From: Faecalibacterium taiwanense
Lineage (GTDB): Bacteria; Bacillota; Clostridia; Oscillospirales; Ruminococcaceae
DNA length: 64,000 nt
Assembly (NCBI RefSeq): GCF_036632915.2
Contig: NZ_CP155552.1
Coordinates: forward strand, 1,612,001 to 1,676,000
Reading direction: 5' to 3'
The notes under the pieces were generated by a model. The model was not told the DNA's origin, did no database searches, and saw only the letters and a program-made list of their open reading frames with translations. This document shows, piece by piece, positions 7,292-15,470 of the stretch. Each line of letters begins with the position of its first letter. The stretch's first letter is position 1. Position numbers and translations under genes: made by a program.

Positions 7292-7988
7292 GGAATCGGA
7301 CCGCATTCTGACGATCCTGACACCGGAACTGGGCGTGATCTCGGCAGCAGCGCAGAGCAGCCTGCGGCTGAAGAGCAAGCTGTTCAGCGCGTGCGGGCTG
7401 TTCTGCTACTCCGAGTTCACACTGGTGCCGGGCCGCAACATGTACACTGTGCGGGAAGCAGAAGTGAAAAATGTCTTTCACGGCATCTCGTCCAGCATTG
7501 AGGGCATGAGTCTTGCCATGTATATGGCTGAAATGGCAATGACCCTTTCGCCCACCGGGCAGGAGGCACAGCGGGAGCTTCGGCTGCTGCTCAACTGTTT
7601 CTATATGATCAGCGAGAGCAAAACGGATCTGCGGGTGATCAAGGCCGTGTTTGAACTGCGTACCATGAGCGAGTGCGGCTTTATGCCGCAGATCGTGTGC
7701 TGCCGCGATTGCAGCGCCTATGATGGTGCTGCGTTCTATCTGGATGTGCAGGAAGGCCATCTGCTCTGTGCAGACTGCGCCGCAAAAGCAGGAAAGACCT
7801 GCAACCTTGATCAGGGCGCACTGTATGCGCTGCGGCACATCTGCCTTGTGGACGACAAAAAAATATTTGCATTCAAAATTTCTGTGGGCAGTCTGGAAAA
7901 GCTTTCCGCAGTGGCAGAGCGCTATGCACTGACCCACATGGACAAGCCTTTGAAAAGCTATGACTTTTTAAAGACCCTGCTGCCCTGA
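7242..7988 (+). CDS. recO: DNA repair protein RecO
   Basis: A 248-residue protein from the ATG at 7242, where the typical RecO start (MEAFVTTGLVLKETRYKESDRI) begins. An upstream in-frame ATG would add 35 residues that instead coincide with yqzL. It has an N-terminal OB fold, a helical middle and a C-terminal four-cysteine zinc site (CCRDC at about 150 and CADC further on). RecO anneals single strands and helps load RecA at gaps together with RecR. AGAGG stands 11 bases upstream. Its gene follows era and yqzL and precedes mutS2 by 15 bases. Confidence 0.9.
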   Translation: MEAFVTTGLVLKETRYKESDRILTILTPELGVISAAAQSSLRLKSKLFSACGLFCYSEFTLVPGRNMYTVREAEVKNVFHGISSSIEGMSLAMYMAEMAMTLSPTGQEAQRELRLLLNCFYMISESKTDLRVIKAVFELRTMSECGFMPQIVCCRDCSAYDGAAFYLDVQEGHLLCADCAAKAGKTCNLDQGALYALRHICLVDDKKIFAFKISVGSLEKLSAVAERYALTHMDKPLKSYDFLKTLLP

Positions 7989-8003
7989 GCATAAAGGGAA
8001 CCT

Positions 8004-10415
8004 ATGGAAACAAGTTACTTAAAAACTCTGGAACTGGATAAGATCGTCGCTCGTGCCGCAGAGGGCTGCGTGTGCAAGGAAGCGCGCGAAATGCTGCTTG
8101 CCACTCAGCCGCAGTGCGACCCGGACGAGGTGCGCTATGCGCTGGAACAGACCGATGCCATCAACACCCTGCTGATCAAAAACGGCTCCCCGCGCTTTGG
8201 CGGCGTGGAGAATGTCAGTCAGCTGGCGGCCCGCGCCGTAAAAGGCGGCGTACTTTCAATGGGCGAGCTGTTGATGGTGGCTGGTGCACTGCGCAATTTT
8301 CAGAATCTTTCAAGCTGGTATGGCGCTTCGGAGCACGACGCTCTGCCTACAGACGATCTGTTCTATGCGCTGGCACCGCAGCCGGGCCTGGAACAGCAGA
8401 TCTCCAGCGCCATTCTGGCACCGGATGCCATGGCAGACACGGCCTCTCATACCCTGAACGACCTGCGCAAAAAGATCCGCGCAACGGAGAATAGCATCCG
8501 TGACCGTCTGGAGAGCATGGTCCGCAATATGGATACCTCCAAGTATCTACAGGAAAGCGTGGTTTCCATGCGCAATGGCCGGTATGTTGTGCCGGTCAAG
8601 AGCGAATACCGCGGTGAGGTGAGCGGCATTATTCATGATGTTTCGTCTACCGGAGCCACCGTCTTTGTGGAGCCGCAGGCCGTTGTGGAAGCCAATGCCC
8701 GCATTTTGCAGTACCGTGCGCAGGAAGCGCAGGAGATCGAGCGCATTCTGGTGGCCTTTACCGCACAGGTGGCCGCCATTGAGCCGCAGTTCCAGTACAG
8801 CTACAAGGCTATGCTGGAGATCGATGTTCTGCTGGCAAAGGCACGGCTGGCTTTGGATCTCAAGGCATTCAAGCCTGCTGTCCGCACCGACGATTCCTTC
8901 TCGCTGATCCGTGCGCGCCACCCGCTGATCGATCCTAAAAAGTGCGTGCCTGTGGATATTGCTCTGGGCAGGGATTACGATTCTCTGATCATCACCGGAC
9001 CGAACACCGGTGGCAAAACCGTCACCTTGAAAACAGCGGGCCTGCTGTGCGCCATGGCGCAGTGCGGCTTTCTGATCCCGGCTGACGAGCGCAGCGAGAT
9101 CTGCGTATTTGACGAATTTCTGGTGGATATCGGCGATGAACAGAGCATTGAGCAGAGCCTTTCCACCTTCTCCGGTCATATGAAAAAGATCACCGGCATT
9201 CTGGAGCTTGCCATGCCGCACACACTGGTGCTGCTGGACGAGCTTGGTGCCGGTACCGACCCCGCCGAAGGTGCTGCGCTGGCTGTGGCCATCATTGAAG
9301 AGCTGCGCCGCCGCGGCGTGCTGCTGATGGCCACCACTCACTACGCTGAGCTGAAGGTGTTTGCTCTGGAAACCAAGGGCGTTGTCAATGCCAGCTGTGA
9401 GTTTGATCTGGAAACGCTGCGCCCGACCTATAAGCTGAGCGTCGGCGTGCCGGGCAAATCCAATGCGTTCCTCATCAGCGAAAAGTTGGGCATCCCGGAG
9501 CGCGTGATCGAAGCGGCACAGCAGCATCTTTCCGCAGAGGATAAGCGTCTGGATGCCGTTCTGGGACAGCTGGATGATCTGAAGCTGCAGCTGAAGGAAA
9601 GCCAGAACGAGGTGGAAGAGCTGAAAAATGAAGCTTCCCACCAGCTGGAAGCCGCGCAGAAAAAGCGTGATGAGCTGATCCGTCAGGGCGAAAATGAACT
9701 GGAAGCTGCCCGTGCTAAGGCTCGTGCGCTGGCACAACAGGTGGAAAGTCAGGCTTACGCCTTGACCGATGAACTGCGTCAGCTGCAGAAGGACGAGCGC
9801 ATGAGCACCCAGCAGAAAGCTCAGCGCGCCCGCGAGATCGCCAAAAAAGAATCGGAAAAGCTGTTTATCGGCTCTGAGGCGGTGCATAACCCCGTCAAGG
9901 AATTTGTGCCGCTGAAAGAGGTCAAGGTAGGGCAGGAGGTCTGCATTGCAGAGCTGAACCAGCTGGCCACCGTATTGGCCCTGCCGGATAAAAACGGCGA
10001 TGTTCTGGTGCGTGCAGGCATCATCAAGACCAAAGTTCCGCTCAAGGGCTTGAAACAGCCGGAAAAGCTGGTCAAGGAAAAGAAACCGCAGACTAAAGCA
10101 CAGCAGCGCTATTCCCGCCTGACCGGCGATGCCAACCGCCCGAACGGCAGGGTAGAGAGGGTACAGCGTTCCGCCAAGATGGAATGCAATCTGCTGGGCC
10201 TGACGGTGGACGAAGCGCTGCCGGAGGTGGATTCCTTTATCGACCGTGCCATCCTGAACGGACAGACAGTGGTTTATCTGATCCACGGCAATGGAACCGG
10301 TGCGCTGCGCACAGCTATCCACAAGCATCTGCGCGGCAACCGCATGGTCAAAAGCTTCCGTCTGGGCCGTTATGGCGAGGGTGAAAGCGGCGTGACCGTG
10401 GTAGAGCTGAAATAA
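8004..10415 (+). CDS. mutS2: Endonuclease MutS2
   Basis: An 803-residue MutS2. It has the MutS core with clamp, Walker A GPNTGGKT at about 332-339, LVLLDELGAGTDPAEG as Walker B, and TTHYAELK. A long coiled coil follows (about 510-630), then a C-terminal Smr nuclease domain with HGNGTGALR near 755-763. MutS2 suppresses homologous recombination and, in Firmicutes, acts on collided ribosomes. The Smr start reads NLLGLTVDEA; the usual LDLHG/LDLRG aspartate is not obvious, so nuclease activity is less certain. The gene is followed by a strong terminator. Confidence 0.93.
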   Translation: METSYLKTLELDKIVARAAEGCVCKEAREMLLATQPQCDPDEVRYALEQTDAINTLLIKNGSPRFGGVENVSQLAARAVKGGVLSMGELLMVAGALRNFQNLSSWYGASEHDALPTDDLFYALAPQPGLEQQISSAILAPDAMADTASHTLNDLRKKIRATENSIRDRLESMVRNMDTSKYLQESVVSMRNGRYVVPVKSEYRGEVSGIIHDVSSTGATVFVEPQAVVEANARILQYRAQEAQEIERILVAFTAQVAAIEPQFQYSYKAMLEIDVLLAKARLALDLKAFKPAVRTDDSFSLIRARHPLIDPKKCVPVDIALGRDYDSLIITGPNTGGKTVTLKTAGLLCAMAQCGFLIPADERSEICVFDEFLVDIGDEQSIEQSLSTFSGHMKKITGILELAMPHTLVLLDELGAGTDPAEGAALAVAIIEELRRRGVLLMATTHYAELKVFALETKGVVNASCEFDLETLRPTYKLSVGVPGKSNAFLISEKLGIPERVIEAAQQHLSAEDKRLDAVLGQLDDLKLQLKESQNEVEELKNEASHQLEAAQKKRDELIRQGENELEAARAKARALAQQVESQAYALTDELRQLQKDERMSTQQKAQRAREIAKKESEKLFIGSEAVHNPVKEFVPLKEVKVGQEVCIAELNQLATVLALPDKNGDVLVRAGIIKTKVPLKGLKQPEKLVKEKKPQTKAQQRYSRLTGDANRPNGRVERVQRSAKMECNLLGLTVDEALPEVDSFIDRAILNGQTVVYLIHGNGTGALRTAIHKHLRGNRMVKSFRLGRYGEGESGVTVVELK

Positions 10416-10417
10416 AG

Positions 10418-10456
10418 AAAAAGCTATCCGAAGGATTTTTCGGGTAGCTTTTTCTT
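10418..10456 (+). terminator. Terminator after mutS2
   Basis: Arms at 10418-10430 and 10441-10453 (AAAAAGCTATCCG / CGGGTAGCTTTTT) with a T-rich end. Confidence 0.88.
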
Positions 10457-10468
10457 ACATTGAAGGAA

Positions 10469-10496
10469 TTTGCAGAGCAGGATCGTATTCTATAAA
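10469..10496 (+). promoter_or_regulatory. Possible promoter of the amidase gene
   Basis: TTTGCA at 10469-10474 and TATAAA at 10491-10496 with a 16-base spacer, 28 bases before the ATG. The fit is moderate. Confidence 0.4.
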
Positions 10497-10524
10497 GAAT
10501 GCTAATATAAGGATGTAAGCCAAA

Positions 10525-11391
10525 ATGGCAAAACGATATTCCAATGCCGCGCACTCAAAAAGACGAAAACAGACTTCTCATGTGCTCAAAAATACGGTCA
10601 TTCTGCTTTTTTGCGCAGTGGGCATCTGGTTTGGCAGCTCACTCTGGCATGCAGCGCTGACTCTGCAGACAGCTCAGCCAGCGGAAAGCATCGCCGGTGA
10701 AGAATTCCGTCCGCAGGTCGGTGATCCGCCTTACCGCGTGGTGATCGATGCCGGGCACGGTGGAGCAGACCCGGGTGCAAGGGGAGTGATCGAAGAAAAA
10801 GATATGACCGCAGCAACCGCCTCGGAACTGATCCGGTTGCTGCAGCAGGACTCTAATTTTATTCCGCTGCAGACCCGTGACAGCTTTGATGAAACCACTA
10901 CGCCCGCCCAGCGTGCCGCCAGAGCGGACGAACAGGCACCGCAGCTGCTGCTTTCCATCCACGGCAACTCAGCTGCAAATGGCTCCACTGCATCCGGCTT
11001 TGAGTGCTATCCGGCAGTGCCGGGCCGGACTTGGCATCAGGAAAGCTTTTACTTTGCGCAGCTGCTTGCCAAAGGAATGCAGGCTGCAGGAGCATCTCTG
11101 CGTGGGCGCGGGGGAGTCCGATACATTTATTATCTGGAAAACGATCAGAAGCAACTGGTGGAAAGCACCCACACCGAGGTGCGTGCAGAGCGAAGCTTTA
11201 CGTTGCTGGAAGATGTAAATTGTCCGGCAGTGCTGGCAGAGCAATGCTTTGTAACGAATGAAGCAGATGTTGCACAGTTCGGCAGCGAAGAAGGTTGTAA
11301 AAAAACAGCCCGCGTTTATTACGAAGCGATCTGTGCATACTTTGGCACACAGCCGCAGGCCGAGCAGCTTGCCGGGTTCACTTTAAATTAA
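10525..11391 (+). CDS. Membrane-anchored N-acetylmuramoyl-L-alanine amidase (Amidase_3)
   Basis: A 288-residue protein with a basic N-terminus, one membrane segment at about 22-45 and an extracytoplasmic Amidase_3 domain (70-275). The zinc ligands are visible: H78 in DAGHGG, E90 or E91 in VIEEKD, and H146 in SIHGN. The catalytic glutamate is E239 in LAEQCFVTN. It should cleave the bond between MurNAc and L-Ala in peptidoglycan. CwlD, the spore-cortex amidase, has this size and architecture, so a CwlD-like role is possible in view of the spoIIIA genes, but the family is broad. It is the last rightward gene before the dif-like site. Confidence 0.85.
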   Translation: MAKRYSNAAHSKRRKQTSHVLKNTVILLFCAVGIWFGSSLWHAALTLQTAQPAESIAGEEFRPQVGDPPYRVVIDAGHGGADPGARGVIEEKDMTAATASELIRLLQQDSNFIPLQTRDSFDETTTPAQRAARADEQAPQLLLSIHGNSAANGSTASGFECYPAVPGRTWHQESFYFAQLLAKGMQAAGASLRGRGGVRYIYYLENDQKQLVESTHTEVRAERSFTLLEDVNCPAVLAEQCFVTNEADVAQFGSEEGCKKTARVYYEAICAYFGTQPQAEQLAGFTLN

Positions 11392-11469
11392 AAAGTATCA
11401 GCATAGCATCACCAAAGGAGAAGAAGCGATAACATTCTGAACCCAACACCATACAGCCATCAGTATTTT

Positions 11470-11517
11470 AAGACCGCTGAACTCATAACCAGAAGAGAAG
11501 GGCGGTCTTATTTTTTT
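11470..11517 (+). terminator. Terminator after the amidase gene
   Basis: Arms AAGACCGC (11470-11477) and GCGGTCTT (11502-11509), then ATTTTTTT. The sequence GAGAAGGG lies in the loop and 3' arm (11495-11502). Confidence 0.8.
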
Positions 11518-11527
11518 GATTGCATAA

Positions 11528-11555
11528 TTTTCGTATAATGCACGTTATGCGAAAT
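11528..11555. other. dif-like Xer recombination site
   Basis: A 28-base site of 11-6-11 form. The left arm is TTTTCGTATAA (11528-11538), the centre TGCACG (11539-11544) and the right arm TTATGCGAAAT (11545-11555). The arms are inverted repeats at 9 of 11 positions. The right arm agrees with the E. coli dif right arm (TTATGTTAAAT) at 9 of 11 positions, and the left arm shares its inner ATAA. The recombinase gene is the next gene to the right, and gene strand bias flips here. Identity as dif is inference from form, neighbours and orientation. Confidence 0.68.
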
Positions 11556-11687
11556 ATAGGGAAGTGAAAAATCTCTATTTTCCTGAATCTGGCCTTTTTC
11601 CGCGACCTGCGGATCTGCAGCCATCTGTAATACCGTATGATTCAACTTTTGCGTTTTTTATATTTTTGTGTCTCATTAGTATTTTGG

Positions 11688-11696
11688 TGCTACAAT
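11688..11696 (+). promoter_or_regulatory. Extended -10-like element in the gene-free region
   Basis: TGC-TACAAT on the plus strand without a good -35. Any transcript would run toward, and antisense to, the recombinase gene 3' end. No product is identified. Confidence 0.3.
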
Positions 11697-11990
11697 CTTT
11701 TTATGGACTTACAAATTACAAAGCTGCACAGTCTGCCGCTGCTATGCGCGCTTGCATTTTATTTTTCCAGATTCTCTTTTTATGTTGCTATAAGTTCTGT
11801 GGTCATTCTGATCTTTTTATTTTTCTGTGAACGACCATTTGCTCGTGCGATTTCAAATCGCTGGCCAGATCACAGCTTATCATTCCATTATTTATATAAA
11901 TATATCTATAAAAATACCGCCGATGACATATCCGCACTTTGGACGCGTCACAGACGGTATCGTTCCATTTTATGGGTATTCTTATGTGGT

Positions 11991-13196
11991 TCAGGAATTT
12001 CCGTTTCCAGCGTTCGCATCAGGCTTCATTGCAAGCACGGAAGCATCCAGCCCGATGCCATCCTGAGCCGCACCCTCAAAGGCTTTCATGGGCGCAGACG
12101 AAAGTTCCTCATCCAGAGCTGAATCCTCTGCTGTCTCCCCTGTTTCCTTTTCTGTTGTATCCAAGATGTGAGAAGATGCTTTGGGCTTTTTGACCTTGCC
12201 CAGCGGGTTTTCTTCAATAGCCGCGCGCACCTGAAATTCCTGTAGGTGCGTATAAATTTGTGTGGTAGACACGTTGCTGTGGCCCAAAAGCTGCTTGAGT
12301 GTAAGGATATCTACATTGCCGGTCTGATACATCAGAGTTGCGGCAGTGTGGCGCAGCTTATGTGTGGAAAAGCCTTTTAATCCGGCTGCTTTCATTGCAC
12401 CGGTCACTAGCTGTTCTACCCTGCGGTTCGAGATACGCTCTTTGCGCCGTCGGGTAATAAAGACCGCCTTTTCCTGCGGCAGAAGCCCCTCCATCGTATT
12501 GCGTTTGCCCAGATACAGCCGCAATGCTTCCATGCAGGCATCATTCAGATAAACCATGCGCTCCTTGTGGCCCTTGCCAAACAGGCGTATCTGGCGGTTT
12601 TCCAAATCAATGTCGTCCAGATTCATGCCGACAAGCTCTGCCAGACGCATTCCACAGTTCAAAAACAGCGTCACCATGCAATAATCCCGCTCCGGAAAAT
12701 CGCTTTGGGTCTGCGTGCTTTCCAATAACTCCATGGACTGCTCCGCCGTCAGATATTTGGGCAGTACCTTATCCTGTTTGGGTGGGTGGATGGCCGCAGT
12801 TGGATCTGTATCCAGCCGGTTGACCTGATTGACCAGGTAATCATAAAAGCCGTGCAGGCTTGCCAGCCGCCGGGCCGTTGAGGACTTTTTGTTGCCGCAC
12901 TCGCGGTTTAAAAAGTACAGATATTCGTAGATATCCTCCTTTGTTACGGAGGCCCAGAATGCGGTGTCCAGCCCTTTGGGGTCGATATCCTTCATCTCAC
13001 TGTCTTCGGGCACAAGCCCACGGCGGCGCTTCATAAAACGGCTGAATCCGCGCAGATCACAGTAGTAGCTGAACGCCGTGTTTGCGCTTTTGCCCGCGAT
13101 CACTTCCAGATAGCGGACGTATTCCACAATGTCCGGCGCAGCATCATCGAAGGGCTTGTGCTTGCCGGGATTTTTCTCGTCCAGATAGATCGACAT
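11991..13196 (-). CDS. Xer-type tyrosine recombinase with an acidic C-terminal tail
   Basis: A 401-residue tyrosine recombinase. An N-terminal SAM-like DNA-binding domain (about 20-135) precedes the catalytic domain, with R184 (NCGMRLAEL), K208, H279-x2-R282 (STHKLRH), H306 (LLGHSNVS) and nucleophile Y315 (QIYTH). It is XerC/XerD-like but longer: the usual protein ends near residue 330. Here an acidic, low-complexity tail of about 65 residues follows. It lies 11 bases behind radA, with AAGAGG before the ATG. The dif-like site lies about 440 bases beyond its 3' end. It may be the single Xer enzyme of this chromosome; a phage integrase is less likely given the conserved housekeeping context. 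Confidence 0.85.
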   Translation of the reverse strand: MSIYLDEKNPGKHKPFDDAAPDIVEYVRYLEVIAGKSANTAFSYYCDLRGFSRFMKRRRGLVPEDSEMKDIDPKGLDTAFWASVTKEDIYEYLYFLNRECGNKKSSTARRLASLHGFYDYLVNQVNRLDTDPTAAIHPPKQDKVLPKYLTAEQSMELLESTQTQSDFPERDYCMVTLFLNCGMRLAELVGMNLDDIDLENRQIRLFGKGHKERMVYLNDACMEALRLYLGKRNTMEGLLPQEKAVFITRRRKERISNRRVEQLVTGAMKAAGLKGFSTHKLRHTAATLMYQTGNVDILTLKQLLGHSNVSTTQIYTHLQEFQVRAAIEENPLGKVKKPKASSHILDTTEKETGETAEDSALDEELSSAPMKAFEGAAQDGIGLDASVLAMKPDANAGNGNS

Positions 13197-13207
13197 TGTT
13201 TTTCCTC

Positions 13208-14623
13208 TTATAAGCGGTCAGATTTCAGGGCATTGATCGCATCGGTGATATAAGCCGCGCCGATCAGCTGCATTCCAGGATAATCTGCCGGACTCAGATG
13301 ATTCAGGCTGTGCTTCGGGATCACCGCACGTTCAAAGCCGATACGCTCTGCCTCATGCAGGCGCTGTTCCAGATTGGGTACGCTGCGCACTTCACCGCCA
13401 AGGCCGACCTCGCCAATGGCGATCAGCTTATCGCTGACGGGCCTGTCCAGCAGCGAGGAGACCATACTCAAGCAGACAGAAAGATCACAGGCAGTATCAC
13501 GCAGCGCAATGCCGCCCACGATGTTGATATATACATCCAGGTTGCCAAAGAAATACCCTGCACGCTTTTCCAGCACAGCAATCAGCAGATTCATGCGGTT
13601 GTAGTCGTAGCCGCTGCAGGCACGGCGCGGTGCTGGAAAATTGGTTTTGGTTGCAAGGGCCTGAATTTCGCTCAAAATGGGACGGCTGCCCTCCATGGTA
13701 CAGGCCACACAGTTGCCGGAAACGCCAAGAGGACGGCCTTCCAGCAGCATCTGTGAAGGGTTTTCGATCTCAGCAAGGCCCTGCCCCGTCATATCAAACA
13801 TGCCCAGCTCATTGGTGGAGCCATAACGGTTCTTGGCCGCACGCAGGATGCGGTACGGCAGCATTTTATCGCCCTCAAAGTAAAGCACCGTATCCACGAT
13901 ATGCTCCATGACTTTGGGGCCTGCAATGGCACCGTCCTTGTTCACATGGCCCACAATGAACATGGGAATCTCCTGCTTTTTGGCCACGGCCAGCAGGCGG
14001 GCCGCACTTTCCTTGACCTGACTTACCGTACCGGCGGAGGACGAGATATCCATGCAGCGCATCGTCTGGATGGAGTCGATGACCACGAGGTCCGGCTTTT
14101 CTTTTTCGATCAGGCCGCAGATCTCGTCCACATCATTCTCCGCTGCCAGAAAGATGTTATCCTGCGGCACTTTCAGCCGGGCAGCGCGCAGCTTGACCTG
14201 CCGCACCGATTCCTCGCCAGTGATATACAAAACGCTGTGCTGGTTGGAAATAGCACCGCACAGCTGCAGAAGCATAGTAGATTTGCCCACACCCGGCTCA
14301 CCGCTCAAAAGCACAACGCCGCCCAGCACAATGCCGCCGCCAAGTACACGGTCCAGCTCCGAAATGCCGGTCAGAATACGGCTTTTTTCTTCGGTCATGC
14401 TGATCTCAGAAAGGCGTTTTGCGGTCAGGGTGGTCACCCCTTCCGGGCGGGCGGCTGCCGCCTGTTTGGCTGCGGCAGTACCTGCTTTGGGGGCTTCCGC
14501 TACAACGTCCTCGTTCATCGTGTTCCAGCTGCCGCAGCTTGGGCAGCGGCCCATCCAGCGGGGGCTTGTCTCGCCGCAGTTGGAACACACATATACAGTT
14601 TTCAGTTTTGGTTCCTTCATCAA
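13208..14623 (-). CDS. radA: DNA repair protein RadA (Sms)
   Basis: A 471-residue RadA. A four-cysteine zinc finger (C13, C16, C27, C30) is followed by a RecA-like ATPase with Walker A GEPGVGKST at 108-116, the RadA-specific KNRYG motif, and a C-terminal Lon-like domain. RadA is a hexameric helicase that helps branch migration during recombination. The start MMKEPK has two possible ATGs, of which the first has AGGAG. It is first in a two-gene operon with the tyrosine recombinase, linking two recombination functions near the presumed terminus. Confidence 0.95.
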   Translation of the reverse strand: MMKEPKLKTVYVCSNCGETSPRWMGRCPSCGSWNTMNEDVVAEAPKAGTAAAKQAAAARPEGVTTLTAKRLSEISMTEEKSRILTGISELDRVLGGGIVLGGVVLLSGEPGVGKSTMLLQLCGAISNQHSVLYITGEESVRQVKLRAARLKVPQDNIFLAAENDVDEICGLIEKEKPDLVVIDSIQTMRCMDISSSAGTVSQVKESAARLLAVAKKQEIPMFIVGHVNKDGAIAGPKVMEHIVDTVLYFEGDKMLPYRILRAAKNRYGSTNELGMFDMTGQGLAEIENPSQMLLEGRPLGVSGNCVACTMEGSRPILSEIQALATKTNFPAPRRACSGYDYNRMNLLIAVLEKRAGYFFGNLDVYINIVGGIALRDTACDLSVCLSMVSSLLDRPVSDKLIAIGEVGLGGEVRSVPNLEQRLHEAERIGFERAVIPKHSLNHLSPADYPGMQLIGAAYITDAINALKSDRL

Positions 14624-14662
14624 AAAAGCTCCTGTTACATTGTCTTGGCTTTATTATTCTCT

Positions 14663-14691
14663 ATTGTAGCATATAACAAGCAAACCCGCAA
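14663..14691 (-). promoter_or_regulatory. radA promoter
   Basis: On the minus strand: TTGCGG (14686-14691), a 17-base spacer ending in TGC, and TACAAT (14663-14668), an extended -10. Confidence 0.65.
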
Positions 14692-14704
14692 GAAAAGCCC
14701 TTGC

Positions 14705-15445
14705 TCAAAGCCTGCTTCCAATGCTTGCAAGCGCTGCAGAAATGCCGCACAGCGGCACAAATAACGTCAGCGTCAGCAGATACTGCCGGATGAATCCATG
14801 TGGCCGGACGATCTCCCGGTCAGGCCCTGCTGCAAAAAAGGAACAGACGCGGATCTGGCTGCTCACCCGCAGAGAATCTGTGCCGAGCGTGCACAGCCCT
14901 GCAGAAGCAGCTGCCGCAGGCAGAAATGCAAGCAGCAGAAGCCACGTTTCTCTTTTCAGTGCCGTGTCGGAAAGCAGCTGCACAAACAGCGTCCCGTTTC
15001 CCAGCCCATAGAACATCGTAAACAAAAAGATCAAAACCGGCCCCAGTGCGGAAAAGCCCATCAGGAACAGAAGGGTCGCGGCCGCAGCCAGCGTAAGATA
15101 TTCCATTCCGAAAAGGCTGGCCGCAGTATGTGCATCTGCAGCGGCAAACAGGCCGCGCCAGCTTTGCAGGTAATATTGCAGCCAGTCCGGCTGCTGCTTT
15201 TCGCAGAAAGCCAGAAGCACGCCAGCTGAGCCAGAGCCGATCAGAAAGGCACAGACGAGCAGCCAGCAGGTTTTCTGCCGGGTTTCCGTGTGATGTCTCT
15301 GCAGCGGTGAAGGCACTTCCGGTGCGGATCGTTCTGGCGGCAGTGTTTTCTGCGGCTGCGGCAGAAGCGCAGCTTCACCTGTGGGAAGCGGCTGCGCGGC
15401 TTCTGGCAAATGCGCTGGCGTTCCTGTTTGCTGATAGACCCACAT
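14705..15445 (-). CDS. Multi-pass membrane protein, possibly SpoIIM-like
   Basis: A 246-residue protein. The first 58 residues are proline-rich and cytoplasmic. About five membrane segments follow (roughly 62-82, 112-132, 136-158, 168-190 and 222-242). The stretch MGFSALGPVLIFLFTMFYGLGNG resembles the GxxxxGPxxxxxxxFxxGxxxG signature of SpoIIM/DUF95 proteins. SpoIIM takes part in engulfment with SpoIID and SpoIIP, and a complete spoIIIA operon lies 20 kb away. The family assignment is weak. AAGGAGGTTCGATC precedes the ATG. It closes the queA-tgt-yajC gene group. Confidence 0.4.
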   Translation of the reverse strand: MWVYQQTGTPAHLPEAAQPLPTGEAALLPQPQKTLPPERSAPEVPSPLQRHHTETRQKTCWLLVCAFLIGSGSAGVLLAFCEKQQPDWLQYYLQSWRGLFAAADAHTAASLFGMEYLTLAAAATLLFLMGFSALGPVLIFLFTMFYGLGNGTLFVQLLSDTALKRETWLLLLAFLPAAAASAGLCTLGTDSLRVSSQIRVCSFFAAGPDREIVRPHGFIRQYLLTLTLFVPLCGISAALASIGSRL

Positions 15446-15470
15446 GATCGAACCTCCTTGTTTTATTTGT

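Larger units (their letters stand above)
11392..11990. other. 599-base gene-free region with terminator and dif-like site
   Basis: It contains the amidase terminator, the dif-like palindrome at 11528-11555, and an AT-rich stretch (11560-11930) with a TGC-TACAAT element. Open frames exist at 11564-11830 and 11637-12122 (+). They are Phe/Leu/Cys-rich, lack ribosome binding sites, and the second runs antisense into the recombinase gene, so they are not called. The composition is clearly more AT-rich than the flanking genes. Confidence 0.7.

Noticed and set aside
8547..10328. 593-codon minus-strand open frame opposite mutS2
   Set aside because: Shadow of the GC-rich mutS2 codons; no ribosome binding site and no family resemblance.
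11637..12122. 161-codon plus-strand hydrophobic frame beside the dif-like site
   Set aside because: No ribosome binding site, extends antisense into the recombinase gene, and its hydrophobicity comes from T-rich DNA.
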